Source: Salipiger sp. IMCC34102 (lineage in GTDB: Bacteria; Pseudomonadota; Alphaproteobacteria; Rhodobacterales; Rhodobacteraceae). Taken from it: 64,000 bases of DNA. The translations under genes and the position numbers were made by a program. Position 1 is the first letter of the stretch; each line of letters starts with the position of its first letter. A model generated the notes under the pieces. It saw only the letters and a list, made by a program, of their open reading frames with translations, had not been told where the DNA came from and ran no database searches. The stretch spans positions 124,001-188,000 of the forward strand of contig NZ_SELQ01000006.1 in NCBI RefSeq assembly GCF_004145405.1, read 5' to 3'. Positions 1-9,069 of this stretch are shown in pieces.

Positions 1-2054
1 TAGTCGATCGAGGGATGGACCGATTCCAGCTCGCGCTGGCCGTTCTTGACCTCGCAATAGGTCGGGATGTTCTCCATCGGGCCGGGCCGGTAGAGCGCCA
101 CGAGCGCCACGATATCCTCGATGCAGGTGGGCTTCATCCGCTTGAGCGCATCCATCATGCCCGAGCTTTCCACCTGGAACACGGCGACCGTCTTGGCCGA
201 AGCATAGAGCGCGTAGGATTTCGGGTCGTCGAGCGGGATGCCCCCGATGTCATTCTCGACCCCCTCGGGAGGCTGGTACAACTCGTTGCCGTCGGCATCC
301 ACATGAAGCGGACGGCCCGACTTCAGGATCAGGTCCACGGCGTTCTGGATCACCGTCAGTGTCTTCAGGCCAAGGAAGTCGAACTTCACCAGACCCGCCT
401 GTTCGACCCATTTCATGTTGAACTGCGTCGCCGGCATGTCCGAACGCGGATCCTGGTAGAGCGGTACAAGCTCGTCCAACGGCCGGTCCCCGATCACGAC
501 ACCGGCGGCGTGGGTCGAGGCGTTGCGCAACAGCCCTTCGACCTGCTGGGCATAGGTGAGCAGGCGGTCGACGACCTCCTCGTTCTTGGCCTCCTCGCGA
601 AGCCTCGGCTCGTCGGCGAGGGCCTTCTCGATCGAGACGGGCTTCACCCCTTCCACGGGAATCATCTTCGACAGGCGGTCGACCTGCATGTAGGGCATCT
701 GCAACACCCGGCCGACGTCGCGCACGGCGGCCTTCGACAGCAACGCGCCGAAGGTGATGATCTGCCCCACCTTGTCGCGTCCGTACTTGTCCTGCACGTA
801 GCGGATCACCTCTTCCCGGCGGTCCATGCAGAAGTCGATGTCGAAGTCGGGCATCGAGACCCGCTCGGGGTTCAGGAACCTCTCGAACAGCAGCGAGTAG
901 CGCAGCGGGTCCAGATCGGTAATCAACAAGGCATAGGCCACGAGGCTGCCTGCCCCGGACCCGCGCCCCGGTCCCACCGGAATGTTGCGGGCCTTGGCCC
1001 ACTTGATGAAGTCGGCCACGATCAGGAAGTAACCGGGAAAGCCCATCCCCTCGATGATGCCAAGCTCGAAGTCCAGCCGCTTCTCGTAGTCCTCGACCGG
1101 GGCCGCGTGCGGAATGATCGCAAGGCGCGCGCGCAGGCCGTCCTGCGCCTGGCGCCGCAGCTCGGCCACCTCGTCCTCGGCGAAGCGTGGCAGGATCGGC
1201 GCGCGCTTGTAGGCCTTGAAGGCGCAGCGCCTGGCGATCTCGACGGTGTTCTCCAGCGCCTCCGGCAGATCGGCGAAGAGCGTCGCCATCTCGCGCTGGC
1301 TCTTGAAGTAGTGCTGCGGGGTCAGCCGGCGGCGGTCCTCCTGCTGATCGACGTAGGACCCTTCCGCGATGCACAAGAGCGCGTCATGCGCCTCGTAGAT
1401 ATCCGTCTTGGGAAAGTAGACATCGTTGGTCGCGACCAGCGGAATGTCCCGGGCGTAGGCGATCTCGACGTGCCCCTGCTCGGACATCGCCTCGGCCTGC
1501 GGCAGACCACCGCCTTCGGGGTGGCGTTGCAGTTCCATGTAGAGCCGGTCGCCGAAAAGCGCCTGCAACGTCTCGACCAGCGCCTCCGCCCGCGGGCGCT
1601 GGCCTTGCCGCAGAAGCCGCCCCACCGGGCCATCCGGCCCGCCCGTCAGGCAGATGAGGCCCGCGTGGTGGCTGGCCAGATCGTCCACCGTCACATGCGC
1701 CACCTGCCCGTCGCCTCTCAGGTAAAGTGCCGAGTTCAGCTTCATCAGGTTCATGTAGCCGGTCTCGTTCTGCGCGAGCAGCACGATGGGCGCGGGCGCA
1801 TCGGGTCGCTTGCCCGGTTCCGGCGTGGTGTAGGACAGGCTCACCTGGCAGCCGATGATCGGCTGGATGCCCGCCTTGGACGCCGCTTCGGAAAACTCGA
1901 GCGCCGCGAACATGTTGTCGCTGTCGGTCACGGCGACGGCGGGCATGTTCGCCGCTTCCGCAAGACCCGCGAGCTTCTTGACGGGCACGGCACCTTCCAG
2001 CAGCGAATACTCGGTGTGCAGGCGCAGGTGGATGAATCGGGGGGTCTCTGTCAT
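1..2054 (-). CDS. dnaE: DNA polymerase III alpha subunit, N-terminal part (cut by window edge)
   Basis: This is the replicative polymerase subunit that extends DNA chains at the fork. The visible 684 codons start at ATG 2054 and run off the left edge. The N-terminus reads MTETPRFIHLRLHTEYSLLE, the typical opening of the PHP domain. Around residues 375-410 the polymerase core shows GPGRGSGAGSLVAYAL and then PDFDIDF, whose acidic residues match the catalytic aspartates of the C-family palm. Later motifs (NASTHAAGVVIG, LVALYRPGPM) also fit. The C-terminal fingers, beta-binding and OB regions lie outside the window. DnaE1 is preferred over DnaE2/ImuC on overall similarity of the opening, but the missing C-terminus prevents a full check. 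Confidence 0.96.
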   Translation of the reverse strand, partial: MTETPRFIHLRLHTEYSLLEGAVPVKKLAGLAEAANMPAVAVTDSDNMFAALEFSEAASKAGIQPIIGCQVSLSYTTPEPGKRPDAPAPIVLLAQNETGYMNLMKLNSALYLRGDGQVAHVTVDDLASHHAGLICLTGGPDGPVGRLLRQGQRPRAEALVETLQALFGDRLYMELQRHPEGGGLPQAEAMSEQGHVEIAYARDIPLVATNDVYFPKTDIYEAHDALLCIAEGSYVDQQEDRRRLTPQHYFKSQREMATLFADLPEALENTVEIARRCAFKAYKRAPILPRFAEDEVAELRRQAQDGLRARLAIIPHAAPVEDYEKRLDFELGIIEGMGFPGYFLIVADFIKWAKARNIPVGPGRGSGAGSLVAYALLITDLDPLRYSLLFERFLNPERVSMPDFDIDFCMDRREEVIRYVQDKYGRDKVGQIITFGALLSKAAVRDVGRVLQMPYMQVDRLSKMIPVEGVKPVSIEKALADEPRLREEAKNEEVVDRLLTYAQQVEGLLRNASTHAAGVVIGDRPLDELVPLYQDPRSDMPATQFNMKWVEQAGLVKFDFLGLKTLTVIQNAVDLILKSGRPLHVDADGNELYQPPEGVENDIGGIPLDDPKSYALYASAKTVAVFQVESSGMMDALKRMKPTCIEDIVALVALYRPGPMENIPTYCEVKNGQRELESVHPSID

Positions 2055-2137
2055 GGCCCCAGCTTATGCCGCGCGGGCCCCTGACGGAAGCGGCAAACGC
2101 CGTTGACGCCCCCCGCGGGAGGTGCCACGCAAAGACC

Positions 2138-2479
2138 ATGTCGCTGCCGCTCAACGCCTTCTTCTCGGCCCTTTCGGACCCCACCCGCCGCGCGGTGCTG
2201 GAGCAGCTTTCCGCCGGTCCGCGCACCGTGAGCCAATTGGCAGAGCCCTTCGACATCGCCCTGCCCAGCTTCATGAAACACCTTCGCAAGCTCGAACAGG
2301 CGGGGCTGGTGCGGTCGGTCAAGAAGGGCCGCGTGCGCACCTGCCACCTCAACACCGACCCGCTGCTCGAGGCGCAGGGCTGGCTCGAATGGCAACGCGC
2401 GGTGTGGGAGCGGAACATGGGCCGCGAAGGCCAGCTGGACCTGCACCTCGACACGCCCACGCGCCCGCCCCGAACCTGA
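2138..2479 (+). CDS. ArsR-family winged-helix transcriptional regulator
   Basis: A 113-residue protein with the compact winged-helix fold of ArsR/SmtB regulators. Residues 4-90 show the family pattern: NAFFSALSDPTRRAVLEQL (helices 1-2), TVSQLAEPFDIALPSFMKHLRKLEQAGLV (helix-turn-helix) and KKGRVRTCHL (wing). No CVC metal-binding motif is visible, so it looks like the subgroup often paired with an SRPBCC/AHSA1 protein, although no such partner gene follows here. I chose ATG 2138 over an in-frame upstream start at 2066 because the extra 24 residues are not family-like and GGGAGG lies upstream of 2138. Its target is unknown. Confidence 0.85.
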   Translation: MSLPLNAFFSALSDPTRRAVLEQLSAGPRTVSQLAEPFDIALPSFMKHLRKLEQAGLVRSVKKGRVRTCHLNTDPLLEAQGWLEWQRAVWERNMGREGQLDLHLDTPTRPPRT

Positions 2480-2548
2480 TCCGGGACCCCGCACCACCAA
2501 TCACGTGTTCCGTCCCGGACTGGTTTCGAGCACCAAAACCCGGGAAGG

Positions 2549-2911
2549 CTACTCCGCCACGACCTCGACGAACTCGATCCGGTTCCCGAAGGGATCCGCG
2601 AGGTAGAACCGCCGCAGCCCCGGCAGTTCCTCGATCGGCCCGCCATCGAGTGCGTCCCGCGCCGCCTTCAGGTCGTCGACCTCGAGCGCCGGATGCGCCT
2701 TCCGCGCGGGCCGGAAATCCGTCTCCACGCCCAGGTGCAACGCCACCGTTCCGCCTTCGAACCAGCAGCCTCCACGCCCGGCCAGCGCAGCAGGTTTCGC
2801 GACTTCGCGCAAGCCGAGCCGCCCGGTGTAAAAGGCGCGCGCCTCGGCCTCCGCCCCATCGGGCATCGCCAGCTGCACGTGATGCAGCGCGCGAATCTCG
2901 AAGCCGGTCAC
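2549..2911 (-). CDS. VOC-superfamily (glyoxalase/bleomycin resistance fold) protein
   Basis: A 120-residue single-module vicinal-oxygen-chelate protein. It opens with IRALHHVQLAMPDG, contains ARAFYTGRLGLREV, and ends RRFYLADPFGNRIEFVEV, the usual paired betaalphabetabetabeta signature with metal-ligand positions (the His of HHVQL and the Glu near RIEFVE). The start is a GTG 7 bp beyond the gshA stop on the same strand, so the two are probably cotranscribed. The pairing with glutathione synthesis suggests glutathione-dependent chemistry such as lactoylglutathione lyase, but the family is too broad to assign a substrate. Confidence 0.8.
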   Translation of the reverse strand: MTGFEIRALHHVQLAMPDGAEAEARAFYTGRLGLREVAKPAALAGRGGCWFEGGTVALHLGVETDFRPARKAHPALEVDDLKAARDALDGGPIEELPGLRRFYLADPFGNRIEFVEVVAE

Positions 2912-2918
2912 CGTGCCA

Positions 2919-4289
2919 TCAATAGTGAAATTCGCTGTAGATCGGATCCAGCGTTTCGCCCCATGCGCCGTGATAGCGCGCCAGCAATTCGTCGGCCGGC
3001 ACCTGCCCGGTCTCGACGCTTTCCTTCAGCGCATTGAGGAAGTGCGTCTCGTCCGGGATCAGCCCGCCGCTGCCGGGACGCGCCCGGGTCTTCAAGCCAG
3101 CCTCGGCAATATCGACGCAGGCACGCGCCAGCTCATGCATGTCGATGCCCTCGACCTTCGCCTGCAATCCGTCCACGCTGGCCGCGACGCGCAGGGCCTC
3201 GCGCTGCTCGTGGCTCCAATTCTTGCAGAGGTCCCAGGCGGCATCGAGCGCGCTTTGCTCGTACATCATCCCCACCCAGAAGGCCGGCAGGGCGCAAAGC
3301 CTGCGCCACGGTCCGCCGTCCGCGCCGCGCATCTCCATGAATTGCTTGATCCGCGCCTCGGGAAAGACCGTCGTGAGGTGATCCGCCCAGTCCGACAGCA
3401 GCGGCTTCTCGCCCGGCAGCGCGGGCAACTCGCCTTTCAGGAAGTCCCGGAAGGACTGGCCCAGCGCGTCGATGTATTTCCCGTCGCGGTAGACGAAGTA
3501 CATCGGCACATCCAGGACCCATTGCACCCAGGCCTCAAAGCCGAAGCCCTCGTCGAAGATGAAGGGAACGGTCCCCGTGCGGCTGTCGTCGAGGCTGCGC
3601 CAGACGCGGCTGCGCCAGCTCTTGTGACCGTTGGGCTTGCCCTCGAAGAAGGGCGAATTGGCGAAGAGCGCGGTCGCGACCGGCTGCAGCGCCACGGCGG
3701 TGCGCAGCTTCTGCACCATGTCCGCCTCGGACCCGAAGTCCAGGTTCACCTGAACCGTGCAGGTCCGCCGCATCATCTGTTTGCCGTGGGTGCCGACGGT
3801 ATCCATGTAGGCGTCCATCAGCTTGTAGCGCCCCTTGGGCATCAGCGGCATCTGGTCGTGCGTCCATTCGGGCGCGGCACCGAGCCCGATGAAGCCTGCG
3901 CCGATCTCGTCGGCGATCTCCTTCACCTGGGCCAGATGCTCGTTCACCTCGTCGCAGGTCTGGTGGATCGTCTCCAGCGGCGCGCCGGAGAGCTCCAGCT
4001 GGCCACCCGGTTCGAGCGAGACATTCGCCCCGTCCTTCACGAGACCGATGATCTTGCCGTCTTCCTCGACGCGGTCCCAACCGAAACGTCCCTCCAGCCC
4101 TTCCAGCATCGCCTTGATGCCGGAAGGCCCCTCGTAGGGCAGAGGCAGGTGGGTCTTTGCATCGTAGCCGAACTTCTCGTGCTCGGTGCCGATGCGCCAC
4201 TGGTCCTTGGGCTTGCAGCCCCGCTCCAGAAGCTCGGCCAGCTGGTTTTCGTGCTCGATGGGCCCGCCACCGGATTGGGGAATGGACAT
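2919..4289 (-). CDS. gshA: Glutamate-cysteine ligase, plant/alphaproteobacterial type
   Basis: Catalyses the ATP-dependent joining of L-glutamate and L-cysteine, the first and rate-limiting step of glutathione synthesis (EC 6.3.2.2). The 456-residue length and motifs fit the class shared by alphaproteobacteria and plants: QWRIGTEHEKFGY near residue 30, EPGGQLELSGAP near 90, MPKGRYKLMDAYMDTVG near 150, and RRTCTVQVNLDF near 170. It starts at ATG 4289. The VOC protein gene lies 7 bp downstream on the same strand. The glutathionyl-hydroquinone reductase at 31371 is another glutathione-dependent enzyme in the window. Confidence 0.95.
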   Translation of the reverse strand: MSIPQSGGGPIEHENQLAELLERGCKPKDQWRIGTEHEKFGYDAKTHLPLPYEGPSGIKAMLEGLEGRFGWDRVEEDGKIIGLVKDGANVSLEPGGQLELSGAPLETIHQTCDEVNEHLAQVKEIADEIGAGFIGLGAAPEWTHDQMPLMPKGRYKLMDAYMDTVGTHGKQMMRRTCTVQVNLDFGSEADMVQKLRTAVALQPVATALFANSPFFEGKPNGHKSWRSRVWRSLDDSRTGTVPFIFDEGFGFEAWVQWVLDVPMYFVYRDGKYIDALGQSFRDFLKGELPALPGEKPLLSDWADHLTTVFPEARIKQFMEMRGADGGPWRRLCALPAFWVGMMYEQSALDAAWDLCKNWSHEQREALRVAASVDGLQAKVEGIDMHELARACVDIAEAGLKTRARPGSGGLIPDETHFLNALKESVETGQVPADELLARYHGAWGETLDPIYSEFHY

Positions 4290-4346
4290 GGGGTGGGCCT
4301 TCTCGGTTTGGGTCTGCCCCTTAATTGGAGCGGTGAAACCCGATCG

Positions 4347-4862
4347 TCAATGCAGCAAAGGTCGCACCTTCTGCCAGACGGTGACGCGCGCATCGGGTGT
4401 GCGCTGCAGCACGTCCAGCATGGCGTGCGTCCGGATCCCCGGCAAGGCGGCGAAGACGTCGAAGAGCTCGTCCGCGCCTTCCGCGTTCACCGGAATCTCC
4501 AGCACTTGCCCGCCGACCCCGGTCAGGATCCAGTGCGGCGCGGGCAGGGCCTGCGGCTCCAACTCGAGCTGCGTCAGGTCCGAGACATCCATCGCGCCCC
4601 CGGTCAGGGGGCCCATGTAGACCAGGCGCCGTTCGTCCAGCGCCACGATGCCCGGCCCCTGCCCATCCTGACGGAACCGCGCCCGCTGCACCCCCGCGAC
4701 GGCAAGCGCGGCACCCAGAGCCACCATCGTCCAGCCGATCCATCGCACCACACCCAGCGATTGCGCGGCCCAAAGCCCCACCGCGGCCAGTCCCGCAGCA
4801 AAGATCACCTCGCGCCAGCGCCAGAGCGCCGCACGCACCTCCGGCCGCATGAACCTAGCCAT
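4347..4862 (-). CDS. Conserved membrane protein of unknown function
   Basis: A 171-residue protein with two predicted membrane segments near the N-terminus (about residues 18-34 and 38-58), then a soluble domain of about 110 residues rich in beta-like hydrophobic patterning (GPGIVALDERRLVYMGPLTG, DVSDLTQLELEP, WILTGVGGQVLEIPV). I do not recognise a named domain. The arrangement resembles Rhodobacteraceae proteins annotated only as hypothetical. It sits between rsmE and gshA on the same strand, 57 bp before gshA, and could be in one transcript with it. The start could be ATG 4862 or the in-frame ATG 4850. Confidence 0.75.
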   Translation of the reverse strand: MARFMRPEVRAALWRWREVIFAAGLAAVGLWAAQSLGVVRWIGWTMVALGAALAVAGVQRARFRQDGQGPGIVALDERRLVYMGPLTGGAMDVSDLTQLELEPQALPAPHWILTGVGGQVLEIPVNAEGADELFDVFAALPGIRTHAMLDVLQRTPDARVTVWQKVRPLLH

Positions 4863-4882
4863 CCCTCACCACCCGCCCACGG

Positions 4883-4939
4883 CTTCTTTGGATCGAAAAT
4901 ACTTCGGGGGAGGTGCGCAGCACCGGGGGCAGAGCCCCC
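4883..4939 (-). repeat. Dispersed intergenic repeat, copy A (double hairpin, probable rsmE terminator)
   Basis: On the minus strand, reading away from the rsmE stop, this element has hairpin GGGGGC-TCT-GCCCCC (4925-4939), hairpin GGTGC-TGC-GCACC (4912-4924), a C-rich run, AGTATTTT, and a terminal CCAAAGAAG. Copies B, C and D at 15157, 27630 and 29651 share this layout to different degrees. Its place just after rsmE and the strong hairpins suggest a transcription terminator. Confidence 0.7.
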
Positions 4940-4961
4940 CTGCCCGGTCCGCCAGACAGCG

Positions 4962-5663
4962 TCACGCCCAATCCCCCAGGCGCATCTGCCACAGCGTCAT
5001 CGCCGCCACAGCCGCCGTATCGGCGCGCAGGATCCGCGGGCCAAGGCTCACCGCATGGGCAAAGGCCCGCAGCCGGTCGCGCTCGGCCTGAGAGAACCCG
5101 CCCTCCGGCCCGATCAGAATCGCCCAAGCGCCCGGCAGATCGGGCAAGGCGCCGTGCTCCAGCGCCTCGTCGCAGAACATCAGGTGTCGTTCGCCCAAGT
5201 CCTCCAGTGCCTGCGCCAGGGGCGTCACCTCGGCGACGTCCGGCACGTAGGTTCCGCCCGATTGCTCGGCGGCCTCGATGGCATGGGCCTGCAGCTTGTC
5301 GCGCCGCGCGCGTTCGTTTGTGTAGTCTGTCTGGACGGGAATGATCCGGGCGGCCCCCATCTCGACCGCCTTCTCGACGATGAAATCGGTGCGCGCCTTC
5401 TTGATCGGCGCGAACATCAGCCAAAGGTCGGGCGGCAGGCGCATCGGCGCGGTCTGTGCCTGACAGACCAGCGTGCCGCCGCGCTTGGACCCCTGGGCCA
5501 CCTCCGCGTCCCATTCCCCGTCGCGCCCGTTGATCAAGGACAGCACGTCCCCCTGGCCGAGACGCATCACCGCGAAGAGGTAATTCGCCTGGCCGCGGTC
5601 GAGCGGCACCGATTGCCCTTCGGACAGCGGGTGATCTACATAGAGCCGAACCTTGGATCCCAT
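4962..5663 (-). CDS. rsmE: 16S rRNA (uracil-1498-N3)-methyltransferase RsmE
   Basis: Methylates N3 of U1498 in the decoding region of 16S rRNA using S-adenosylmethionine. The 233-residue protein has an N-terminal PUA-like part (KVRLYVDHPLSEGQSVPL) and a C-terminal SPOUT/trefoil-knot domain with IVEKAVEMGAARIIPV, AILIGPEGGFSQAERDRL and LGPRILRADTAAV, the conserved knot and SAM-binding segments. ATG 5663 is preferred over the in-frame GTG 5672 because MGSKVRLY matches the usual family opening. Its 5' end lies only 11 bp from the divergent ubiA start. Repeat copy A follows its stop. Confidence 0.93.
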   Translation of the reverse strand: MGSKVRLYVDHPLSEGQSVPLDRGQANYLFAVMRLGQGDVLSLINGRDGEWDAEVAQGSKRGGTLVCQAQTAPMRLPPDLWLMFAPIKKARTDFIVEKAVEMGAARIIPVQTDYTNERARRDKLQAHAIEAAEQSGGTYVPDVAEVTPLAQALEDLGERHLMFCDEALEHGALPDLPGAWAILIGPEGGFSQAERDRLRAFAHAVSLGPRILRADTAAVAAMTLWQMRLGDWA

Positions 5664-5674
5664 GAGGCACACAT

Positions 5675-6631
5675 ATGCCCCCCACCCTTCGCACGCCAGA
5701 GCCCGCGGTCGCCGATTCCACCGGCAACTGGGTCGACACCCGCGCGCCGGCGGCGTGGCGGCCCTACCTCCGGCTTTCGCGGTTCGACCGCCCTATCGGG
5801 ACCTGGCTGCTGCTGCTGCCGTGCTGGTGGGCGATCCTTCTTGCAGCCCTCTGGACCGACAGCTTCACCCGTTACGACCTCTGGCTCTTCGCGGGATCGG
5901 CGATCGGGGCGGCCCTGATGCGTGGCGCGGGCTGCACCTGGAACGACATCACCGACCGGCACATCGACGGATCGGTCGCACGCACCCGCTCGCGGCCGAT
6001 CCCCTCGGGTCAGGTCAGCGTGAAACAGGCGCTCGCCTGGATGATCGCGCAATGCGCGATAAGCTTCGCGGTCCTGCTGACCTTTCCGCCGCTGGCGATC
6101 CTGGTGGGCGCGATCTCCCTGCTGCCCGTCGCGATCTATCCCTTCGCAAAGCGGTTCACCTGGTGGCCGCAGGTGTTCCTCGGCCTCGCGTTCAACTGGG
6201 GCGCGCTTCTCTTGTGGACAGCGCACGCGGGCGTGTTGAACTGGCCCGCGGTCGTCCTCTACCTTGCAGGGATCGCCTGGACGCTGTTCTATGACACGAT
6301 CTACGCCCACCAGGATGCCGAGGACGATGCGTTGATCGGCGTGAAATCCACTGCGCGGCTGTTCGGGGACCGCACCTCGCGCTGGTTGCAGGGCTTCCTG
6401 ACGGCGGTGCTCGTGCTGGGCGGGCTGGCTACCCTGGGGGCCGTCGCGGATCGCAACCTGATGTCGCTCGTGCTGGCCATCGGCGGGTTCTGGGCGTTGG
6501 GCTGGCACCTGACCTGGCAGCTTGCGCGCTTCGATGCCCAGGACGATGCGCGCCTTCTGATGCTCTTTCGCTCGAACCGGGACGCGGGCCTTCTGCCCTT
6601 GCCGTTTTTCGCCGCCGCCCTGTTGGTCTGA
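5675..6631 (+). CDS. ubiA: 4-hydroxybenzoate polyprenyltransferase
   Basis: A membrane prenyltransferase that attaches the polyprenyl tail to 4-hydroxybenzoate in ubiquinone synthesis (EC 2.5.1.39). The 318-residue protein has about eight hydrophobic segments and the two aspartate-rich motifs of the family: NDITDRHIDGSVARTRSRP near residue 90 and DTIYAHQDAEDD near 210, which bind the Mg-diphosphate of the prenyl donor. ATG 5675 is the first in-frame start, and there is almost no room for a Shine-Dalgarno or promoter before the divergent rsmE start. The transcript may be leaderless or begin inside rsmE. Confidence 0.95.
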   Translation: MPPTLRTPEPAVADSTGNWVDTRAPAAWRPYLRLSRFDRPIGTWLLLLPCWWAILLAALWTDSFTRYDLWLFAGSAIGAALMRGAGCTWNDITDRHIDGSVARTRSRPIPSGQVSVKQALAWMIAQCAISFAVLLTFPPLAILVGAISLLPVAIYPFAKRFTWWPQVFLGLAFNWGALLLWTAHAGVLNWPAVVLYLAGIAWTLFYDTIYAHQDAEDDALIGVKSTARLFGDRTSRWLQGFLTAVLVLGGLATLGAVADRNLMSLVLAIGGFWALGWHLTWQLARFDAQDDARLLMLFRSNRDAGLLPLPFFAAALLV

Positions 6632-6708
6632 GCCCACCTGATTGCCATGATCCGCCCGCCCGCCTACAGACATGAGACCGATCGATCAATCGAAGGATCA
6701 AGTCACCC

Positions 6709-8649
6709 ATGCGGCTTTCGCACCTGCTGACCCGCTTCGCGGTCTTCGTCTTCGTAGCCCTCGTCTGCACCTTCGCCGCCCGCGCCACGGTGCGCGTGGT
6801 CGAGGACGTCTCGGTCACCTCGGTGCGCGAGGAGCTGGTGGACGAAGGGCTCGCCTGGGCCTCCGTCCTGGGTGACGGGCTGCAACTGGTCCTCGAAGGC
6901 CAGGCCCCGTCCGAGGCGAGCCGGTTCCGTGCCATGTCAACGGCCGGTCGCGTGGTCGACGCGAGCCGCGTGATCGACAACATGACGGTCGCGGAATCGG
7001 ATGCCATCGAGGCGCCCGACTTCGCGATAGAGATCCTGCGCAACGACAGCGGCATCTCGATCATCGGGCTCATCCCCACCAGCTCTGACCGCGAGTCGCT
7101 GGCCAACCGCCTTGCCGCCATCGCGGGCGATGCAGAGGTCGCGGACTTTCTCGAAACCGCCGATTACCCTGCCCCGCCCGGCTGGCGCGGGGTCACCGAT
7201 TACGCCATCCGCGCCCTGCGCCTGCTGCCGCGCGCCAAGATCTCGGTCAGCGCCGAGCAGATCGAGATCACCGCCACCGCGGACAGCCCCGAACGAAAGT
7301 CCGAGCTGGAAGCCGAACTGGCCCGCAACGCGCCGTCCGGCGTGGCCCGCGCCATCTCGATCACGGCGCCCCGGCCGGTCATCTCTCCCTACACGGTCCG
7401 GTTCACCCGCGCCGCTGACGGATCGGCGGAGTTCGATGCCTGCGCGGCCGACGGGCCCGAGCCGGAGCGCCAGATCATCTCGGCCGCGACCGCCGCGGGG
7501 TTCGAAGGCCGCTCGCCCTGCGTCCAGGCGCTCGGTGCGCCCTCCTCGCAATGGGCGGATGCCGTGAGCACCGCGATCGAGGCGCTGGGCGAACTGGACG
7601 GCGGCACCGTGACGATCGCTGACGCCGACGTGACGCTCCAAGGGCTCGAAACCACCGACGCGGAAACCTTCGAGCGCGTCGCGGGCGAACTCGAGAACGC
7701 CTTGCCAGAGGTCTTCGCGCTGGCCACCAACCTGCCCCGCCCCGTCGAGCAGACCCCCGCCGGCCCGCCCACCTTCACCGTCACCCGCTCGCCCGAAGGG
7801 GCCGTGCAGTTGCGCGGCGGGATCGAGGACGACCTCGACAACGTCACGGCGGAGAATTACGCCGCCGCGAAGTTCGGCGCCTCCAACGTGACCATGGGCA
7901 CCCGGATCACCGAAGGGCTACCGCAGGGGTGGTCCGTGCGCGTTCTGGCCGGGATCGAGGCCTTGGCCCAGCTCAGCCAGGGTTCCGTCATCGTGCGCCC
8001 CGACAGCATCTCGGTGCGCGGCAAGACCGGCCAGGTCGACGCGCCGACGATCATCACGACGCTGCTGATCGACAAGCTCGGCCCGACCGAAGAGGCGGAT
8101 CTCGACATCGAGTACGTCGAGGCGCTGGACCCGACGACGGGCTTGCCCACGCCGCAGGAATGCGTCGATCAGATCGGGGTGGTGACACAGGGCCGCAAGA
8201 TCCTCTTCGATCCCGGCTCGGCCTCGCTGACGTCCGACAGTCAGGCGATCATGGACGACATCGCGGAAATCCTGCAGAAATGTCCCGACATCCCGCTTCA
8301 GATCGCGGGGTACACCGACAGCCAGGGCCGCGAAACGATGAACCAGCAACTCAGCCAGGACCGGGCCAACGCCGTTCTGGATGCACTGCGGGTGCGCCGC
8401 GTGCCGATCTCGGCCTTCACCGCCGAAGGCTTCGGGGAAGCCGATCCCATCGCCGACAACGACACCGCCGACGGGCGCGAGGCGAACCGCCGGATCGAGT
8501 TCTCCCTGCTGGAGCGCGAGACGGAGGAAGAGCAGACCGGCCTGGAACAGATGGAAGCGGAAGCCGCCGCCGAAGGCGAGGCCGACACCGAGACCTCCGC
8601 AGCCGATGATCCGGACGCCGAGATCGAAGCCGAAACGTCAGAAGAGTAA
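6709..8649 (+). CDS. OmpA-family envelope protein with BON-like repeats
   Basis: A 646-residue exported protein. Residues 1-27 form a signal peptide (LVCTFAARA cleavage region). The long middle part contains repeated segments of roughly 60-70 residues resembling BON/lipid-binding modules. Residues about 495-600 are an OmpA/MotB peptidoglycan-binding domain: ILFDPGSASLTSDSQ, LQIAGYTDSQGRETMNQQLS, RANAVLDAL, and GREANRRIEFSLLE. The last 46 residues are very acidic. It probably links the outer envelope to peptidoglycan. The next gene, a small coiled-coil membrane protein, follows after 14 bp and may be cotranslated. Confidence 0.85.
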   Translation: MRLSHLLTRFAVFVFVALVCTFAARATVRVVEDVSVTSVREELVDEGLAWASVLGDGLQLVLEGQAPSEASRFRAMSTAGRVVDASRVIDNMTVAESDAIEAPDFAIEILRNDSGISIIGLIPTSSDRESLANRLAAIAGDAEVADFLETADYPAPPGWRGVTDYAIRALRLLPRAKISVSAEQIEITATADSPERKSELEAELARNAPSGVARAISITAPRPVISPYTVRFTRAADGSAEFDACAADGPEPERQIISAATAAGFEGRSPCVQALGAPSSQWADAVSTAIEALGELDGGTVTIADADVTLQGLETTDAETFERVAGELENALPEVFALATNLPRPVEQTPAGPPTFTVTRSPEGAVQLRGGIEDDLDNVTAENYAAAKFGASNVTMGTRITEGLPQGWSVRVLAGIEALAQLSQGSVIVRPDSISVRGKTGQVDAPTIITTLLIDKLGPTEEADLDIEYVEALDPTTGLPTPQECVDQIGVVTQGRKILFDPGSASLTSDSQAIMDDIAEILQKCPDIPLQIAGYTDSQGRETMNQQLSQDRANAVLDALRVRRVPISAFTAEGFGEADPIADNDTADGREANRRIEFSLLERETEEEQTGLEQMEAEAAAEGEADTETSAADDPDAEIEAETSEE

Positions 8650-8663
8650 CGCAGGACCGCCCC

Positions 8664-8975
8664 TTGAACCGCACCGAATTCATCGCCGCCACCGCCGTCA
8701 TCCTCTTCGCCGCCTTCGCATTGGGGTGGTTCGCGAACTGGCTGGTGACCCGCGCGACACGCGTCACCAAGGCGGAAATCGGGGAACTCGATCGCATGGC
8801 CCAGGCCCTGCACGAGGCCGAGGAGACCCGCGACCAGGCGATCACCTACCTCCAGCAGCGCGAGGCGGAGATCACCAACCAGCTGGCCCAGACCGAGGCC
8901 GAACTGCGGGCCGCGATGGACGGGCTCCGCGACGCCCGCCGCGAGGCCGAGGACCTGCGCCGCCGCGCCGGCTGA
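8664..8975 (+). CDS. Small membrane-anchored coiled-coil protein
   Basis: A 103-residue protein starting at TTG 8664, with one N-terminal transmembrane helix (about residues 8-28, TAVILFAAFALGWFANWLV) followed by a charged helix with heptad-like spacing (DRMAQALHEAEETRDQAITY, REAEITNQLAQTEAELRAAM). It begins 14 bp after the OmpA-family gene and probably works with it in the envelope. There is no enzymatic motif. Rhodobacteraceae carry similar genes in this position, known only as hypothetical. Confidence 0.75.
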   Translation: MNRTEFIAATAVILFAAFALGWFANWLVTRATRVTKAEIGELDRMAQALHEAEETRDQAITYLQQREAEITNQLAQTEAELRAAMDGLRDARREAEDLRRRAG

Positions 8976-9069
8976 TCGGTGATGCACGTGCTGCCGCCGG
9001 CTGGGGAATTTACGGCAGTGGTAAACGGCCCGGACGTCAGGGTTTTCAGGTCCGCTCACCCGTCTTGCG

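Noticed and set aside
15-2084. A 689-codon plus-strand open frame opposite dnaE.
   Set aside because: It is an antisense shadow of a well-matched dnaE reading frame in GC-rich DNA.
2913-5918. A 1001-codon plus-strand open frame across gshA and rsmE.
   Set aside because: It runs antisense through two clear genes and has the His/Arg/Leu/Pro-rich composition of a complementary-strand shadow.
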